NCBI RefSeq assembly: GCF_025345565.1
Contig: NZ_CP054475.1
Location: 825,501-889,500 of the forward strand
Direction of reading: 5' to 3'
DNA: 64,000 nt
Source of the DNA: Thalassolituus hydrocarboniclasticus
GTDB taxonomy: Bacteria > Pseudomonadota > Gammaproteobacteria > Pseudomonadales > Oceanobacteraceae
Part shown: positions 8,664 through 17,374 of the stretch, in pieces
Numbering within the stretch: the stretch's first letter is position 1
How the letters are laid out: every line of letters begins with the position of its first letter
Program-made: the position numbers and the translations under genes
The notes under the pieces: model-generated
Told to the model about the DNA's origin: nothing
The model's input: only the letters and a program-made list of their open reading frames with translations
Database searches by the model: none

Positions 8664-9749
8664 ATGAGCGACCGTACCGCCTTTCTCGATATTTTAAAAA
8701 GTCTGCTGCGCAGCCCTTCGGTGGTCGGCGCGGAGCATTCCTTTTTCCGCGTATTGCAGCGCGAACTGGAAGAGCGCGGGGCGCAGGTAACCTGGTACGA
8801 AGGCGTGCTGGTCGCGCAGGGCAAAGATCCGATGAGCCTGATGTTTTCGGCCCACATCGACCGTCACGGTCTGGTCTGTACCGGCCCGAACGAATTTCAG
8901 TACGCGGCCTTTGTCTCCGGCGGACGTTCCGATCTGCTGGGTAACTCGGTGTCGGAAGAACTGATGAAAATGATCGTCGACCGTTTCGGCGATGTCGGGG
9001 TGTTTGCCTATGAGCCCTGGTCCGGCGCTTACCGTGGGCGTGGCAAAATCGAGCGGACCTATATCTGTCCGCACCGCAATAACCTGATTTTTGAGCTGTC
9101 CGGTATGGAACATCTGGTGGCGGGGACGCCGGTGGCTTTCCGCGATCAGCTGCGTATCGAAAATGGCCGTTATCTGGGCCAGCTCGATAACGTACTGACC
9201 GCCGCCATGCTGGTGTATTTATTTGAGCTGGGATTTCAGGGCACCGCCTTTTTTACCGCACAGGAAGAAGCCGGACGCAGCTGGCGTTATCTGCTTGAAT
9301 GGTTCCGCCGCTTTGGTGGTTCAACCAACCAGCTGGTGGTGGTGGATACCAGCCCGTATCCGGATGTCCCGGCGGCTAATGAGCAGTTGCTGGTGTTACG
9401 TCATTGCGATGCCAACGCTTCCTTTAATGTGGAGTTAACCAACCGGCTGGCGGAAAAATGCAAAAGACTGGGCATCCGTTACAGCTTTAAAGACGACTAT
9501 ATCCGCCGTCAGAACGAGGAAAACGCCCGTCAGGGTATTGCTGCCAAATCCATGGGCAGTACCGAGATGGGGCGTATTATTGCGGCTTCTAACGGTCTGG
9601 TAGATGGCACCACATTGCAGATTCCGACCACGGGCTATCACACCATGGACGAAAGTGCGGGCGTTGAAGCCTGTGATGCATTTTTACGTGTACTCTGTGC
9701 CATGGCCGGTCTGCGTTACCCGTTCTGGACCTATGATCCGATGGCCTGA
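8664..9749 (+). CDS. M42/M20-like metallopeptidase (aminopeptidase family)
   Basis: 361-residue cytoplasmic zinc peptidase of the MH clan. Metal-site motifs are visible: SAHIDRHG (His64, Asp66), GQLDNV (bridging Asp near 175), TAQEEAG (catalytic and ligand Glu near 201-202), VVDTSPYPD (Asp near 228), and a late His in TTGYHTMDES. Order and spacing fit glutamyl-aminopeptidase/M42 enzymes. No signal peptide. The next gene starts 23 bp downstream, so the two are probably co-transcribed. Substrate not known. Confidence 0.85.
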   Translation: MSDRTAFLDILKSLLRSPSVVGAEHSFFRVLQRELEERGAQVTWYEGVLVAQGKDPMSLMFSAHIDRHGLVCTGPNEFQYAAFVSGGRSDLLGNSVSEELMKMIVDRFGDVGVFAYEPWSGAYRGRGKIERTYICPHRNNLIFELSGMEHLVAGTPVAFRDQLRIENGRYLGQLDNVLTAAMLVYLFELGFQGTAFFTAQEEAGRSWRYLLEWFRRFGGSTNQLVVVDTSPYPDVPAANEQLLVLRHCDANASFNVELTNRLAEKCKRLGIRYSFKDDYIRRQNEENARQGIAAKSMGSTEMGRIIAASNGLVDGTTLQIPTTGYHTMDESAGVEACDAFLRVLCAMAGLRYPFWTYDPMA

Positions 9750-9772
9750 GGCCATTAACCGGTAAAGGATAT

Positions 9773-10231
9773 ATGAACGACTCTGTTGAGCTGCGGCTGT
9801 TAAGCGATTTACCCCCCCCGGCTGATGATTCCATCAGCGGGCCGGGAGGTGCTTATGCGTTTTTTTACGCAACGGCCACGGCAGCCGATCCGCATATTCT
9901 GGTGTATGAGCGGGCACGGGATTTTTTATCGGCCCCCCGGGCCTTTGTTGTGCTGGCGCTGAGCGCTGCTGAGACCGATGCCGTGGAGCTGAACAGTGTG
10001 CTGGAATACGACGGCATTGATTACGATACCGAAGGCAATATGCTGCAGCATGGTTGTTTTCGGTTAATCAATTCAGGCGCAGGTTTTGGTCAGGATCAGT
10101 GTCATTTTTTGCTCAGTGTTCCCGGTCGTCGTTGTGAAATTCTGTGCCGGGAATATCAGCTTAAAACCACGATCTATCATTGCCAGAATGCGAGTCAGGC
10201 GCTGCGCCTGTTTTTGATGCAGGCGGAATAG
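9773..10231 (+). CDS. Hypothetical protein
   Basis: 152 residues, not recognised. No signal peptide or TM segment; mixed alpha/beta composition with a proline-rich N-terminal patch (LPPPADD) and several Cys in the second half (GCFRL, QCHFL, RRCEILC). An AAAGG-type site precedes ATG 9773. It lies 23 bp behind the M42-like peptidase gene, so may share its transcript. Bases 10232-10493 are AT-rich and hold no supportable gene. Confidence 0.6.
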   Translation: MNDSVELRLLSDLPPPADDSISGPGGAYAFFYATATAADPHILVYERARDFLSAPRAFVVLALSAAETDAVELNSVLEYDGIDYDTEGNMLQHGCFRLINSGAGFGQDQCHFLLSVPGRRCEILCREYQLKTTIYHCQNASQALRLFLMQAE

Positions 10232-10493
10232 CGGTTTTTCAGCCGCATTTCCGCAATCCTATTCTGCCTTGTCAGATTATTAATCATGCCTTATTGCTGT
10301 GCGCGGTAAAAAATAACAGCATCATACTGGTGCTTTTATTTACGGATATTTCTCCTTTATTTTCCTGTTTGCTTTTTAATTGTGCAGTTGCTCACGAATT
10401 TGCGCTGATGTGAGGCGTGTTAATGGTGATGGCATTATGTTTGCTAAAGCCCGGTAAGCATTGTCTGTTCATCAACCAATAGGAAATACCATC

Positions 10494-11645
10494 GTGCGTT
10501 CAATATTGCTGTTCTCTGCTGCCGTTCTGGCCCTGCTGTTTGCGCGGGGTGTCTTTGCGGAGCCCGAGTTTATTGAGCCTGAACCACTGGCCGCGCGTAT
10601 TAATACGGCAGTGGGCCCGGTAAAGAATACCCAGCCACTGCGGGTGCCAATGATCACCTGGGGCGGGGATATGATCAGCATTCTGGCCAACGGTATGAAT
10701 ACCCGCACCCAGCCTGGCAGCGCCATGGCCAGAGCCGGATTGAATTACGAATTTGTCTTGCAGGATAACTTTGATAAACAGTTGCAGGATTATTTATCCG
10801 GAGCTTCCCCTTATCTGCGCTGTACCATCGGTATGTGCAATCAGGCTCTGGATCTGATTAATAAAGATCCGCGTACCCGTCCGGTGGTTATATATCAGCT
10901 TACCTGGTCGCGTGGTGGCGACACCCTGGTTGCTAAAAACGGCATAGTCCGCGTTGGTGAGTTAAAAGGAAAAACCATCGCTATTCAGGCTTATGGCCCG
11001 CATGTGGATTTTATGACCACCTTGCTGACCCAGGCCGGCCTGAAGATGAGTGATGTGAATCTGAAATGGATGCCGGATCTTACGTTATCGCCCAACTCGC
11101 CACCGGAAGCACTGAAGCTGGCGGAAATCGACGCCTCATTTATGATTATTTCTGACGCTTACGGGCTGACCTCCGGCCGGCGGGTCGGCACCGGCAGTAA
11201 CGGTTCGATTCCCGGTGCGCGGATGATAATTTCTACTATGTTTGCACGCCGGATTATTGCCGATGTTTATGTGGTGCGTGCCGATTATTTTGAAAAAAAT
11301 AAAGCGGAAGTGCAGAGCTTTGTGCAAACGCTGATGAGCACTTCAGCTCAGCTGCAGGAACTGATGCGTGACCTGTCCAATCCGCAGAAACTGCAATTAC
11401 TGGAAGCCTCTGCAGATATTTTACTGGGTGATAAAAACGCCCAACCGGATATTGAAAACCTGTATTACGACGCGCAGTTTGTCGATAAGCAGGGCAATGT
11501 TGATTTCTTCAGTAACCCGCAATTTCCACATCGCCTGGAAGTGCTGAATGAGCGGGTACAGGATGCGTTTAATGCGATGGGATTAATTAAAACCAAAGCG
11601 CCGATGGCGAAAGCTGACTGGGATTACTCGTTGCTGTCGGAGTAA
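10494..11645 (+). CDS. Periplasmic substrate-binding protein, NMT1/SsuA/TauA-like
   Basis: 383 residues: signal peptide (cleaved after RGVFA), then a two-lobe binding-protein fold of the nitrate/sulfonate/taurine type (LKGKTIAIQAYGPH, AEIDASFMIISDAYG). GTG 10494 is chosen because AGGAAA sits about 7 bases upstream and the signal peptide starts there; an in-frame TTG at 10461 lacks such a site. No permease or ATPase gene is adjacent, so it is an orphan receptor or serves a distant transporter. The C-terminal region with paired residues typical of specific ligands is not diagnostic; substrate unknown. Confidence 0.8.
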   Translation: MRSILLFSAAVLALLFARGVFAEPEFIEPEPLAARINTAVGPVKNTQPLRVPMITWGGDMISILANGMNTRTQPGSAMARAGLNYEFVLQDNFDKQLQDYLSGASPYLRCTIGMCNQALDLINKDPRTRPVVIYQLTWSRGGDTLVAKNGIVRVGELKGKTIAIQAYGPHVDFMTTLLTQAGLKMSDVNLKWMPDLTLSPNSPPEALKLAEIDASFMIISDAYGLTSGRRVGTGSNGSIPGARMIISTMFARRIIADVYVVRADYFEKNKAEVQSFVQTLMSTSAQLQELMRDLSNPQKLQLLEASADILLGDKNAQPDIENLYYDAQFVDKQGNVDFFSNPQFPHRLEVLNERVQDAFNAMGLIKTKAPMAKADWDYSLLSE

Positions 11646-11660
11646 AGGCCGCCGGGGCAG

Positions 11661-12388
11661 AGAACAAAAAAACGAGCCATAGGGCCACTGCCGTCCCACA
11701 GTTTGGAGTGACATTGTGTCACTCCAAACTGCAGCATTCATCGACTACTATTTTTCAATCTGAACGCCTTTCCGGGGCAAGCCCCTGGCCCCCTGTAAGG
11801 AGAGGTATCTCCTTACGATCCTCTCTTTTCGGCGCGTCCGGCTTCATCCAGCCAACTGCAATGATTATGCGGCACGCAAAACAATTCGCCCCGGAACGAC
11901 GCTTTAAAACACCAAACATTTGTATCGTTCCGGGGCAGGGTTTTGCTCTGAAGGCCGCAGAATCATCTGGTTGTCTGGCGCCGCACGATCGCCGGTTTTA
12001 GTAATCCGCTCAGCCGTATTCCAGAGGAAACCGTGTTTGAGACATGATATTTAAAAGAATACGTTTGATCTGAAAAGCGGCATTGCAGTGATGGTTTTCT
12101 GCGCCTCTGGGGCCGCCGCAGAAACCGCTGATATATCTGGTCTGTCCGCAGGGATGCGGACAAGCGGCTCCGGCCATGGATGGCCGATGAGGCGCGCGGC
12201 CAGTAAATATCAAGGTTTCAAGGGTGACGGCCCAGAAAGCGCGAAGCTGGGGTCGGCCCGCCGGCAAGGGGATAAGTTCCCCTGTGAGGCATTGGGCCTG
12301 GATGTTAAAAAATGCTGTTTTTGTCAGCTATGGTGCTGATTAAAAACTGTGGGACAGCAGTGAGTCATCCGGCTCGTTTTTTGTTTTC
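11661..12388. mobile_element. Hairpin-rich non-coding MITE-like element inside a terminator loop
   Basis: No supportable gene. Near-perfect 19-bp terminal inverted repeats: CACTGCCGTCCCACAGTTT at 11686-11704 and its complement (one mismatch) at 12344-12362. Outside these, AACAAAAAAACGAGCC (11663-11678) and GGCTCGTTTTTTGTT (12371-12385) would pair to form a bidirectional terminator stem between the convergent genes ending at 11645 and 12396, as if the element had landed in the terminator loop. Inside are hairpins at 11700-11730 (14 bp), 11795-11816 (9 bp), 11888-11936 (12 bp), 12093-12126, 12143-12162 (8 bp), 12171-12186 (7 bp) and 12267-12283. No target duplication or transposase is seen. A structured RNA is the alternative reading. 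Confidence 0.6.
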
Positions 12389-12395
12389 AGCCTAA

Positions 12396-12710
12396 TTATT
12401 GCCCGGCTTCGTCAATCAGCAGGGTGCGTTCCGGTTTCGCCACGGCTTTCAGAATATGGTAACCAAAGGCGGTTCTGACCGGACCGACGTAGGGTGACTC
12501 GCTGTCATGCTCATTCAGGGCGCGCAGCAGTTCGGTGGGCAGCTGGTCGCTGTCATGGTAACCGGCAAAGCCCTGATGATGTGCTGAGGGACAGGCAGAA
12601 TATTCTTCGGCCAGTTCGCTGAAGTCAGCACCAAGCTGCAGCTCCTGTAAAACATCAGCCGCCAGTAACGGGCTTTTCAGCAAAATATGGTGCAGGGCGA
12701 GGGTGGTCAT
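12396..12710 (-). CDS. Parvulin-type peptidyl-prolyl isomerase (PpiC-like)
   Basis: 104 residues, a single stand-alone rotamase domain without signal peptide, so cytoplasmic. Hallmarks: HHILLKSP at the N-terminus, FSELAEEYSACPS in the centre, and GPVRTAFGYHILKA at the end, with the two histidines of the parvulin active site in place. It catalyses cis-trans isomerisation of peptidyl-proline bonds. GGAG precedes the ATG. It is the last gene of the apparent HopJ-minCDE-PqiA run, 33 bp after the PqiA-like gene. Confidence 0.85.
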   Translation of the reverse strand: MTTLALHHILLKSPLLAADVLQELQLGADFSELAEEYSACPSAHHQGFAGYHDSDQLPTELLRALNEHDSESPYVGPVRTAFGYHILKAVAKPERTLLIDEAGQ

Positions 12711-12743
12711 AGCGTCTCCGGAATCAACTGTCTGCGGATAAGC

Positions 12744-13286
12744 TTAGTTCAGCTCAGGCGTTCCTGCGCGCTGGCTTTGGTCGGCGTGCAGGGTCAGCAT
12801 TTGCCCGGAGATAACAGAGCACAGGCAGAAGGCGGTAAACCAGTAAAAACCGGGTAACAGCTCAGCGGATAATTCGGCGGTGGCTTTGGCGGTAAAAAAT
12901 GCCACCAGAATAGCGACGACAAAGACATCGGCCATCGACCATTTACCCAATATGCCGACCAGACGCCAGCGCAGTGCTGAAGGCAGCAGCCAGGTGCTGA
13001 TGATCAGTGTCAGTTTCAGCAGCGGAATAATCACACTGAAGCTGACAATCAGAATGGCAACCGGGGTGTAACCCAGCTCATGCAATTTGAGAACGGTCTG
13101 CCAGATTGAGCGGGTTTCGTGAAACAGCTGGGCTTTAAGGCCAAACATACTGACCTGCGCGCTCAGGGTCATAATGGGCTCGGTCACACCGGGCCAGAGT
13201 AAGGCGTAACTGCAGAGGGCGAAGAGCAGGCCGCAACGCTGCAGAAGACCAGCTTCTGACCAGCGTTGCACAAGCAGGCGGATCAT
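12744..13286 (-). CDS. Paraquat-inducible protein A family membrane protein (single-domain)
   Basis: 180 residues with about four TM helices, equal to one half of classical PqiA (about 415 residues, two repeats). Family signature [14 protein letters not shown] and a hydrophobic [18 protein letters not shown] helix are visible. PqiA-type proteins partner MCE-domain proteins in envelope lipid traffic, but no MCE gene is here. The ATG overlaps the minE stop (ATGA), so it is translationally coupled to the min operon. Confident on family, not on role. Confidence 0.82.
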   Translation of the reverse strand: MIRLLVQRWSEAGLLQRCGLLFALCSYALLWPGVTEPIMTLSAQVSMFGLKAQLFHETRSIWQTVLKLHELGYTPVAILIVSFSVIIPLLKLTLIISTWLLPSALRWRLVGILGKWSMADVFVVAILVAFFTAKATAELSAELLPGFYWFTAFCLCSVISGQMLTLHADQSQRAGTPELN

Positions 13287-13537
13287 TTACGATCCGGCAG
13301 GGTAACGTTCAGCTCCAGCACCGATGTGGTGCCCTGTTGTTCAAGATGAACCGATACGTCGTCTTCACCGATGGCGACGTATTTACGGATAACCGCCATG
13401 ATTTCCTGTTGCAGTTGTGGCAGATATTCCGGGCCGTTATTACGCAGGCGGTCGTGGGCTACCAGAATCTGTAAACGCTCTTTAGCGACACTGGCGCTGC
13501 TTTTCTGCTCCTTGCGGAAGTAGTCTATTAAGCTCAT
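13283..13537 (-). CDS. minE: Cell division topological specificity factor MinE
   Basis: 84 residues. MinE activates MinD ATPase and drives pole-to-pole oscillation that keeps the Z-ring at mid-cell. N-terminal membrane/MinD-contact segment MSLIDYFRK followed by [17 protein letters not shown], which matches the MinD-binding helix, then the dimerisation beta domain. Start chosen at 13537 because GGAGGG lies directly upstream and the protein then begins like its homologues; an in-frame start 18 bases earlier is less likely. It abuts the minD stop. Confidence 0.96.
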   Translation of the reverse strand: MSLIDYFRKEQKSSASVAKERLQILVAHDRLRNNGPEYLPQLQQEIMAVIRKYVAIGEDDVSVHLEQQGTTSVLELNVTLPDRK

Positions 13538-13538
13538 A

Positions 13539-14345
13539 TCACCCTCCGAATACACGCTTCAGGAAGCCTTTTCGCTGCTTCTCAAGAAAACGATGCGGAC
13601 GGTCTTCGCCCAGATAACGGGCTACAGCATCATCGTAGGCCTGGCCAGCGTCGCTCTCGCTGTCGTGCACAACGGGTACACCCTGGTTAGAGGCTTTCAA
13701 TACCGCTTCCGATTCCGGGATTACGCCCAGCAGCGGGATGGCGAGAATTTCTTCAACGTCCTGTACCGACAGCATTTCACCGCGCTCTACGCGCTCCGGG
13801 TTGTAACGGGTCAGCAGCAGATGTTCTTTAACGCTTTTGCCCTGTTCGGCGAGGCGTGATTTGCTCTGCAGAATACCGATAATGCGGTCAGAGTCGCGTA
13901 CGGAAGAGACTTCCGGGTTGGTGACGATGATGGCTTCCTCGGCGTAATACAGCGCCATATGCGCGCCGTGCTCGATACCGGCAGGGGAATCGCAGACGAT
14001 GTAGTCAAAATCAGCGCTGAGTTCGTTCAGCACTTTTTCCACACCTTCGGGATTCAGTGCGTCTTTATCACGGGTTTGTGAGGCCGGCAGGACAAACAGG
14101 TTCGGCAGACGTTTGTCTTTGATCAGCGCCTGTTTCAGTGATGCTTCACCCTGTACGACGTTAACAAAATCGTAGACCACGCGGCGTTCACAGCCCATGA
14201 CCAGATCCAGATTGCGTAAGCCAACATCGAAGTCGATGACGACGGTTTTGTGGCCTTTCATGGCCAGAGCGGTGGAGAAGGCTGCACTGGTGGTGGTTTT
14301 ACCGACTCCGCCTTTACCGGAGGTGACAACGATGATCTTTGCCAA
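13539..14345 (-). CDS. minD: Septum-site determining ATPase MinD
   Basis: 268-residue ParA-type ATPase that binds the membrane and recruits MinC. Deviant Walker [10 protein letters not shown] near the N-terminus, the segment [18 protein letters not shown], Walker [10 protein letters not shown], and a C-terminal amphipathic membrane-targeting helix ending [12 protein letters not shown] set the start at TTG 14345 ([10 protein letters not shown]), which matches the family N-terminus and has AGGGA upstream; a TTG 24 bases earlier would add eight unconserved residues. Confidence 0.97.
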   Translation of the reverse strand: MAKIIVVTSGKGGVGKTTTSAAFSTALAMKGHKTVVIDFDVGLRNLDLVMGCERRVVYDFVNVVQGEASLKQALIKDKRLPNLFVLPASQTRDKDALNPEGVEKVLNELSADFDYIVCDSPAGIEHGAHMALYYAEEAIIVTNPEVSSVRDSDRIIGILQSKSRLAEQGKSVKEHLLLTRYNPERVERGEMLSVQDVEEILAIPLLGVIPESEAVLKASNQGVPVVHDSESDAGQAYDDAVARYLGEDRPHRFLEKQRKGFLKRVFGG

Positions 14346-14387
14346 AGCCGTATTTCCCTGAAAATTCAATGTGTGGGGCAGTATTTA

Positions 14388-15080
14388 TCAAACGCTGGTG
14401 ATGTTCAAGGTGCCATCCTGCAGGCCGACTGCGACAGGCTGCTGGCGTTGCTCCTGCTGTTCTTCAAACAGACGGTACTGACCGGCAATTGCAACCAGTT
14501 CCGGATCGAACTGCTGACAGGCAATAATGGCCGACTCATCGCCTTTGACGCCGGCCAGAGCACGTCCTCGCAGGGTGCCGTAGATATGAATATCACCGGT
14601 TGCCAGTACCTCAGCGCCGGCGCTGACCATGCCAAAAATAATCAGATCACCATCGTTATACAGCTGCTGACCGGAGCGGATATTACCGGTATGAATTTTG
14701 ACCGCACGTGCAGGTGGCGGTGTTTCATTGCCTGAATCCGTGGCCGGCGTGTCCTGCTGGCGTGCTGCCGCGCGGCTGGTCCCTTTACCCAGATCGGCCA
14801 GGTGCAGCGCTTCGGCCTGAGCCTGCCACTCATTGCCGGCGTTGCGTACCGCAACCGGCAGCAGACCACAATCACGGCAGAGCTGTTGTAAATCCGCCAG
14901 CGTCAGCAGGTTGGGATCTAATGAGGATAAATCCAGTACGCAGGGTAGATGGCGGAACAATGCCGGCGCTTCGGCCTGCTTTTTCTCCAGCTGGGCGCGG
15001 ATATCGGCAAGATCATTGCTGCTGAAATGCAATGTGGTCAGCGGCACCAGACCGGCTTTGAGACTGACAGCACTGTCCAT
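14388..15080 (-). CDS. minC: Septum-site determining protein MinC
   Basis: 230 residues. Inhibits FtsZ assembly at poles with MinD. N-terminal FtsZ-binding domain about 1-105, variable linker rich in Ala/Pro/Thr, and the C-terminal right-handed beta-helix about 125-225 with the typical RSGQQLYNDGDLIIFGMVS and TGDIHIYGTLRGRALAG repeats that bind MinD. It lies directly after the HopJ-like gene (1-base gap) and 42 bp before minD, so one operon. Confidence 0.96.
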   Translation of the reverse strand: MDSAVSLKAGLVPLTTLHFSSNDLADIRAQLEKKQAEAPALFRHLPCVLDLSSLDPNLLTLADLQQLCRDCGLLPVAVRNAGNEWQAQAEALHLADLGKGTSRAAARQQDTPATDSGNETPPPARAVKIHTGNIRSGQQLYNDGDLIIFGMVSAGAEVLATGDIHIYGTLRGRALAGVKGDESAIIACQQFDPELVAIAGQYRLFEEQQEQRQQPVAVGLQDGTLNITSV

Positions 15081-15081
15081 A

Positions 15082-15441
15082 TCAGGCCTGCGCTTTAGCA
15101 GTCAGCGGGAATCGGTCGAAGGTGATGTCGGCTAAACCGTCGCGCAGCACACGGCGCAGGTTATGGTGATTATCGACATCCGGCGTGGCCAGCACATCAC
15201 GGTAATGTTCGCCAAAGCAGCGCAGAGCCTGCTCTTTGCTCAGTTGCAGTAATTGCGCGAGGGCAAATACTTTGCAGCTGCCCTGATTCTGCTCAGCGCT
15301 GTTCTGCACGCCACCGTTGTTGAACGCGCTGGGGGTGAAATCAAACCACTGCCCGATAAACGCCAGAGTGCTGGCAAACAAATGATCGTTGCTGTTGAGT
15401 GCGGCAATAAAGTCGGCTTGCGCCTGAGAAAAATCGTTCAC
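15082..15441 (-). CDS. HopJ-type III effector family protein
   Basis: 119 residues matching the HopJ family: WFDFTPSAFNNG, NQGSCKVFALAQL, CFGEHYRDVLATP, DHHNLR-like motif near the end. Despite its name the family is widespread in free-living bacteria without type III secretion and its real function is unknown. No secretion genes occur here, so effector activity is unlikely. First gene of the apparent min operon. ATG 15441 is the only good start. Confidence 0.85.
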   Translation of the reverse strand: MNDFSQAQADFIAALNSNDHLFASTLAFIGQWFDFTPSAFNNGGVQNSAEQNQGSCKVFALAQLLQLSKEQALRCFGEHYRDVLATPDVDNHHNLRRVLRDGLADITFDRFPLTAKAQA

Positions 15442-15571
15442 GCGGGAATTACCTGTAAATAGGCGGCAAGAATAATGCTCTGTACGATTTTTGAGCGACT
15501 CGCCGGGCAGTTAATGACAGGTCGCCAAGGCTAACACCAGCGCCGGGTGATGTCATGGCGATTGATTATTG

Positions 15572-15591
15572 TACTGGTTGAATATACAGTA
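15572..15591 (+). promoter_or_regulatory. LexA box (SOS operator) of dinB
   Basis: TACTGGTTGAATATACAGTA: CTG at 15574-15576 and CAG at 15587-15589 separated by ten AT-rich bases, the gammaproteobacterial LexA pattern. It lies 60 bases before the dinB start. Confidence 0.85.
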
Positions 15592-15650
15592 CTTTAAACC
15601 TTGTGCCAGATTGGCTGGTCATCGCTGTTTATCAAACCCGGAGTGATACG

Positions 15651-16769
15651 ATGTCTCACAGCGTTCATAGTTCACAGGCTTCCGTCGTTTCAGCGGAAAT
15701 GCCTGCGCTGGCAGAAACAGAAGCGGCTGCCAGTGCCCAACGGAAAGTGATTCATATCGACTGTGACTGTTTTTTTGCCGCGGTAGAAATGCGCGAAAAT
15801 CCGGCATTGCGTGAGCTGCCCATTGCCATTGGTGGTGAATCAGACCGCCGCGGGGTGATCGCCACCTGCAATTATCCGGCGCGGACTTTTGGCGTGCGTT
15901 CGGCGATGGCAACGGCACAGGCGAAAAAACTCTGTCCGCAGCTGCTGTTGCTGCCGGGTCGTATGGCGCTGTACCGCGAAGTATCAAAGCAACTGATGGT
16001 GATTCTGCAGGATTATGCCTTGCAGCTGGAGCAGGTGTCAGTTGATGAAGCTTATCTGGAAATAGCCAGCCACCTGAATGCCACCGAGGTCGCACGGGAA
16101 ATCCGTGATCGGGTTCGTAACGAACTCGGTATTACCGTCTCCGCCGGTATCGCGCCGAATAAATTCCTCGCTAAAATTGCCTCCGACTGGAACAAGCCCG
16201 ATGGCCAGTGGGCGGTAAAACCCCATCAGGTCGATGAGTTTGTCGCGGCGTTGCCGGTCGGAAAAATCCCCGGTATTGGCCCGGCGATGGAGAAGAAACT
16301 CGCGCTCTACAAACTGCAGACCTGCGCCGATATCCGCCGCTGGGAGCTGACCGAGTTGGTGCGTACCTTCGGCCGCATGGGCGCGGTATTGTACGAACGT
16401 TCCCGCGGCATTGATCATCGTCTGCTGAATCTGGAGCGGCCGCGTAAATCGGTCAGCGTCGAATGTACCTTTGCCACCGACCTGGCTGGCGAAGAACACT
16501 GCCTGGCACAGTTGCCGCAATTGCTGGAACGCTGGCATGAACGGGTAGAGAGAGCAGGCTGGCCGGCAGCGGCGCTGGCGCCCTTTGTGAAAGTGAAATT
16601 TGCCGATTTTACCCAGACAACGCTGGCCGACAGTCACGAGCAGGCATCAGAGCAGGGCTTTGCCCGTTTGCTGAAGCTGGCGTTGCAGCGGGAAAACAAG
16701 GCGGTGCGTCTGCTTGGTATTGGCGGCCGCACGCCGGAGATAGACCGCAATCAGCTGACGCTGTTCTGA
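15651..16769 (+). CDS. dinB: DNA polymerase IV (DinB)
   Basis: 372-residue Y-family translesion polymerase. Palm catalytic residues in HIDCDCFFAAVEMREN and SVDEAYLE; fingers segment GVIATCNYPARTFGVRSAM; helix-hairpin-helix GKIPGIGPAMEKKL; little-finger domain in the C-terminal third; ends QLTLF, a QLxLF beta-clamp-binding peptide. ATG 15651 has GGAG seven bases upstream; the N-terminus carries about 30 extra residues before the catalytic core. SOS control is supported by the LexA box at 15572-15591. Confidence 0.96.
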   Translation: MSHSVHSSQASVVSAEMPALAETEAAASAQRKVIHIDCDCFFAAVEMRENPALRELPIAIGGESDRRGVIATCNYPARTFGVRSAMATAQAKKLCPQLLLLPGRMALYREVSKQLMVILQDYALQLEQVSVDEAYLEIASHLNATEVAREIRDRVRNELGITVSAGIAPNKFLAKIASDWNKPDGQWAVKPHQVDEFVAALPVGKIPGIGPAMEKKLALYKLQTCADIRRWELTELVRTFGRMGAVLYERSRGIDHRLLNLERPRKSVSVECTFATDLAGEEHCLAQLPQLLERWHERVERAGWPAAALAPFVKVKFADFTQTTLADSHEQASEQGFARLLKLALQRENKAVRLLGIGGRTPEIDRNQLTLF

Positions 16770-16789
16770 TTGGCTGGCCCGATGGGGGG

Positions 16790-17374
16790 TTACATCATCA
16801 CGCCGGCAAACATCCCTACAGGCCAGATCAGCAGTGATAGATAGCTGATTAAAAGGCCGAGACAGGCACCGACCAGTACATCGGTCGGGTAGTGCATGCC
16901 GAGAATCACCCGCGACAGAGCAACCAGCAGGGCGAAAGGCACAACCAGCCAGAACAGCGCCGGGAAGAACACGCTGAACAGCACGGCAAAGTTCACCGCG
17001 TTCATGGTGTGACCGGATGGAAAGCTGTACAGATCCAGTGGTGCGGTGTGGGCGCGGATATCGTCCCATGAAATAAACGGCCGCTGACGCACCAGGCGGT
17101 TTTTCAGCTGGCTGTAAATCGCTACACAGATCAGTCCTGTCACCGTCATATGGCCAACGGCCGCCAGCCCCTCGACGCCCTGCAACAGAATCAGCGCCAG
17201 CGCCAGACTGTACCAGAACACCCCATCACCCAGGCGGCTGATGCTTTTGAAAAACAGGCGTACCGAAGTGTACTGACCCATACGGTTAAGGCGCTGACAC
17301 AGAGTCAGCTCGAAGCGGTCTGCTTTGTTAAACAGTAGCGCGGCTTTTGGCTGTATTGTTTTGCTCAGTTCCAT
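16790..17374 (-). CDS. PAP2-family phosphatase
   Basis: 194-residue membrane phosphatase with about five TM helices. The three PAP2 motifs are present: KNRLVRQRP, PSGHT, and SRVILGMHYPTD, with catalytic His in each of the last two. Such enzymes dephosphorylate phosphatidate or undecaprenyl diphosphate. The start overlaps the end of the upstream glycosyltransferase by 47 bp, so the two are coupled; with that partner a phosphatidate-to-diacylglycerol step for glycolipid synthesis is plausible (inference). A later in-frame Met is a less likely start. Confidence 0.88.
   Translation of the reverse strand: MELSKTIQPKAALLFNKADRFELTLCQRLNRMGQYTSVRLFFKSISRLGDGVFWYSLALALILLQGVEGLAAVGHMTVTGLICVAIYSQLKNRLVRQRPFISWDDIRAHTAPLDLYSFPSGHTMNAVNFAVLFSVFFPALFWLVVPFALLVALSRVILGMHYPTDVLVGACLGLLISYLSLLIWPVGMFAGVMM

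Noticed and set aside
11708..12339. Small open frames inside the hairpin-rich element
   Set aside because: Four frames of 66-97 codons on both strands, none with a ribosome site or conserved look; they run through perfect hairpins.
17328..17374. Overlap of glycosyltransferase and PAP2 genes as a possible frameshift
   Set aside because: Both proteins are complete with all motifs, so the 47-bp overlap is a normal coupling.
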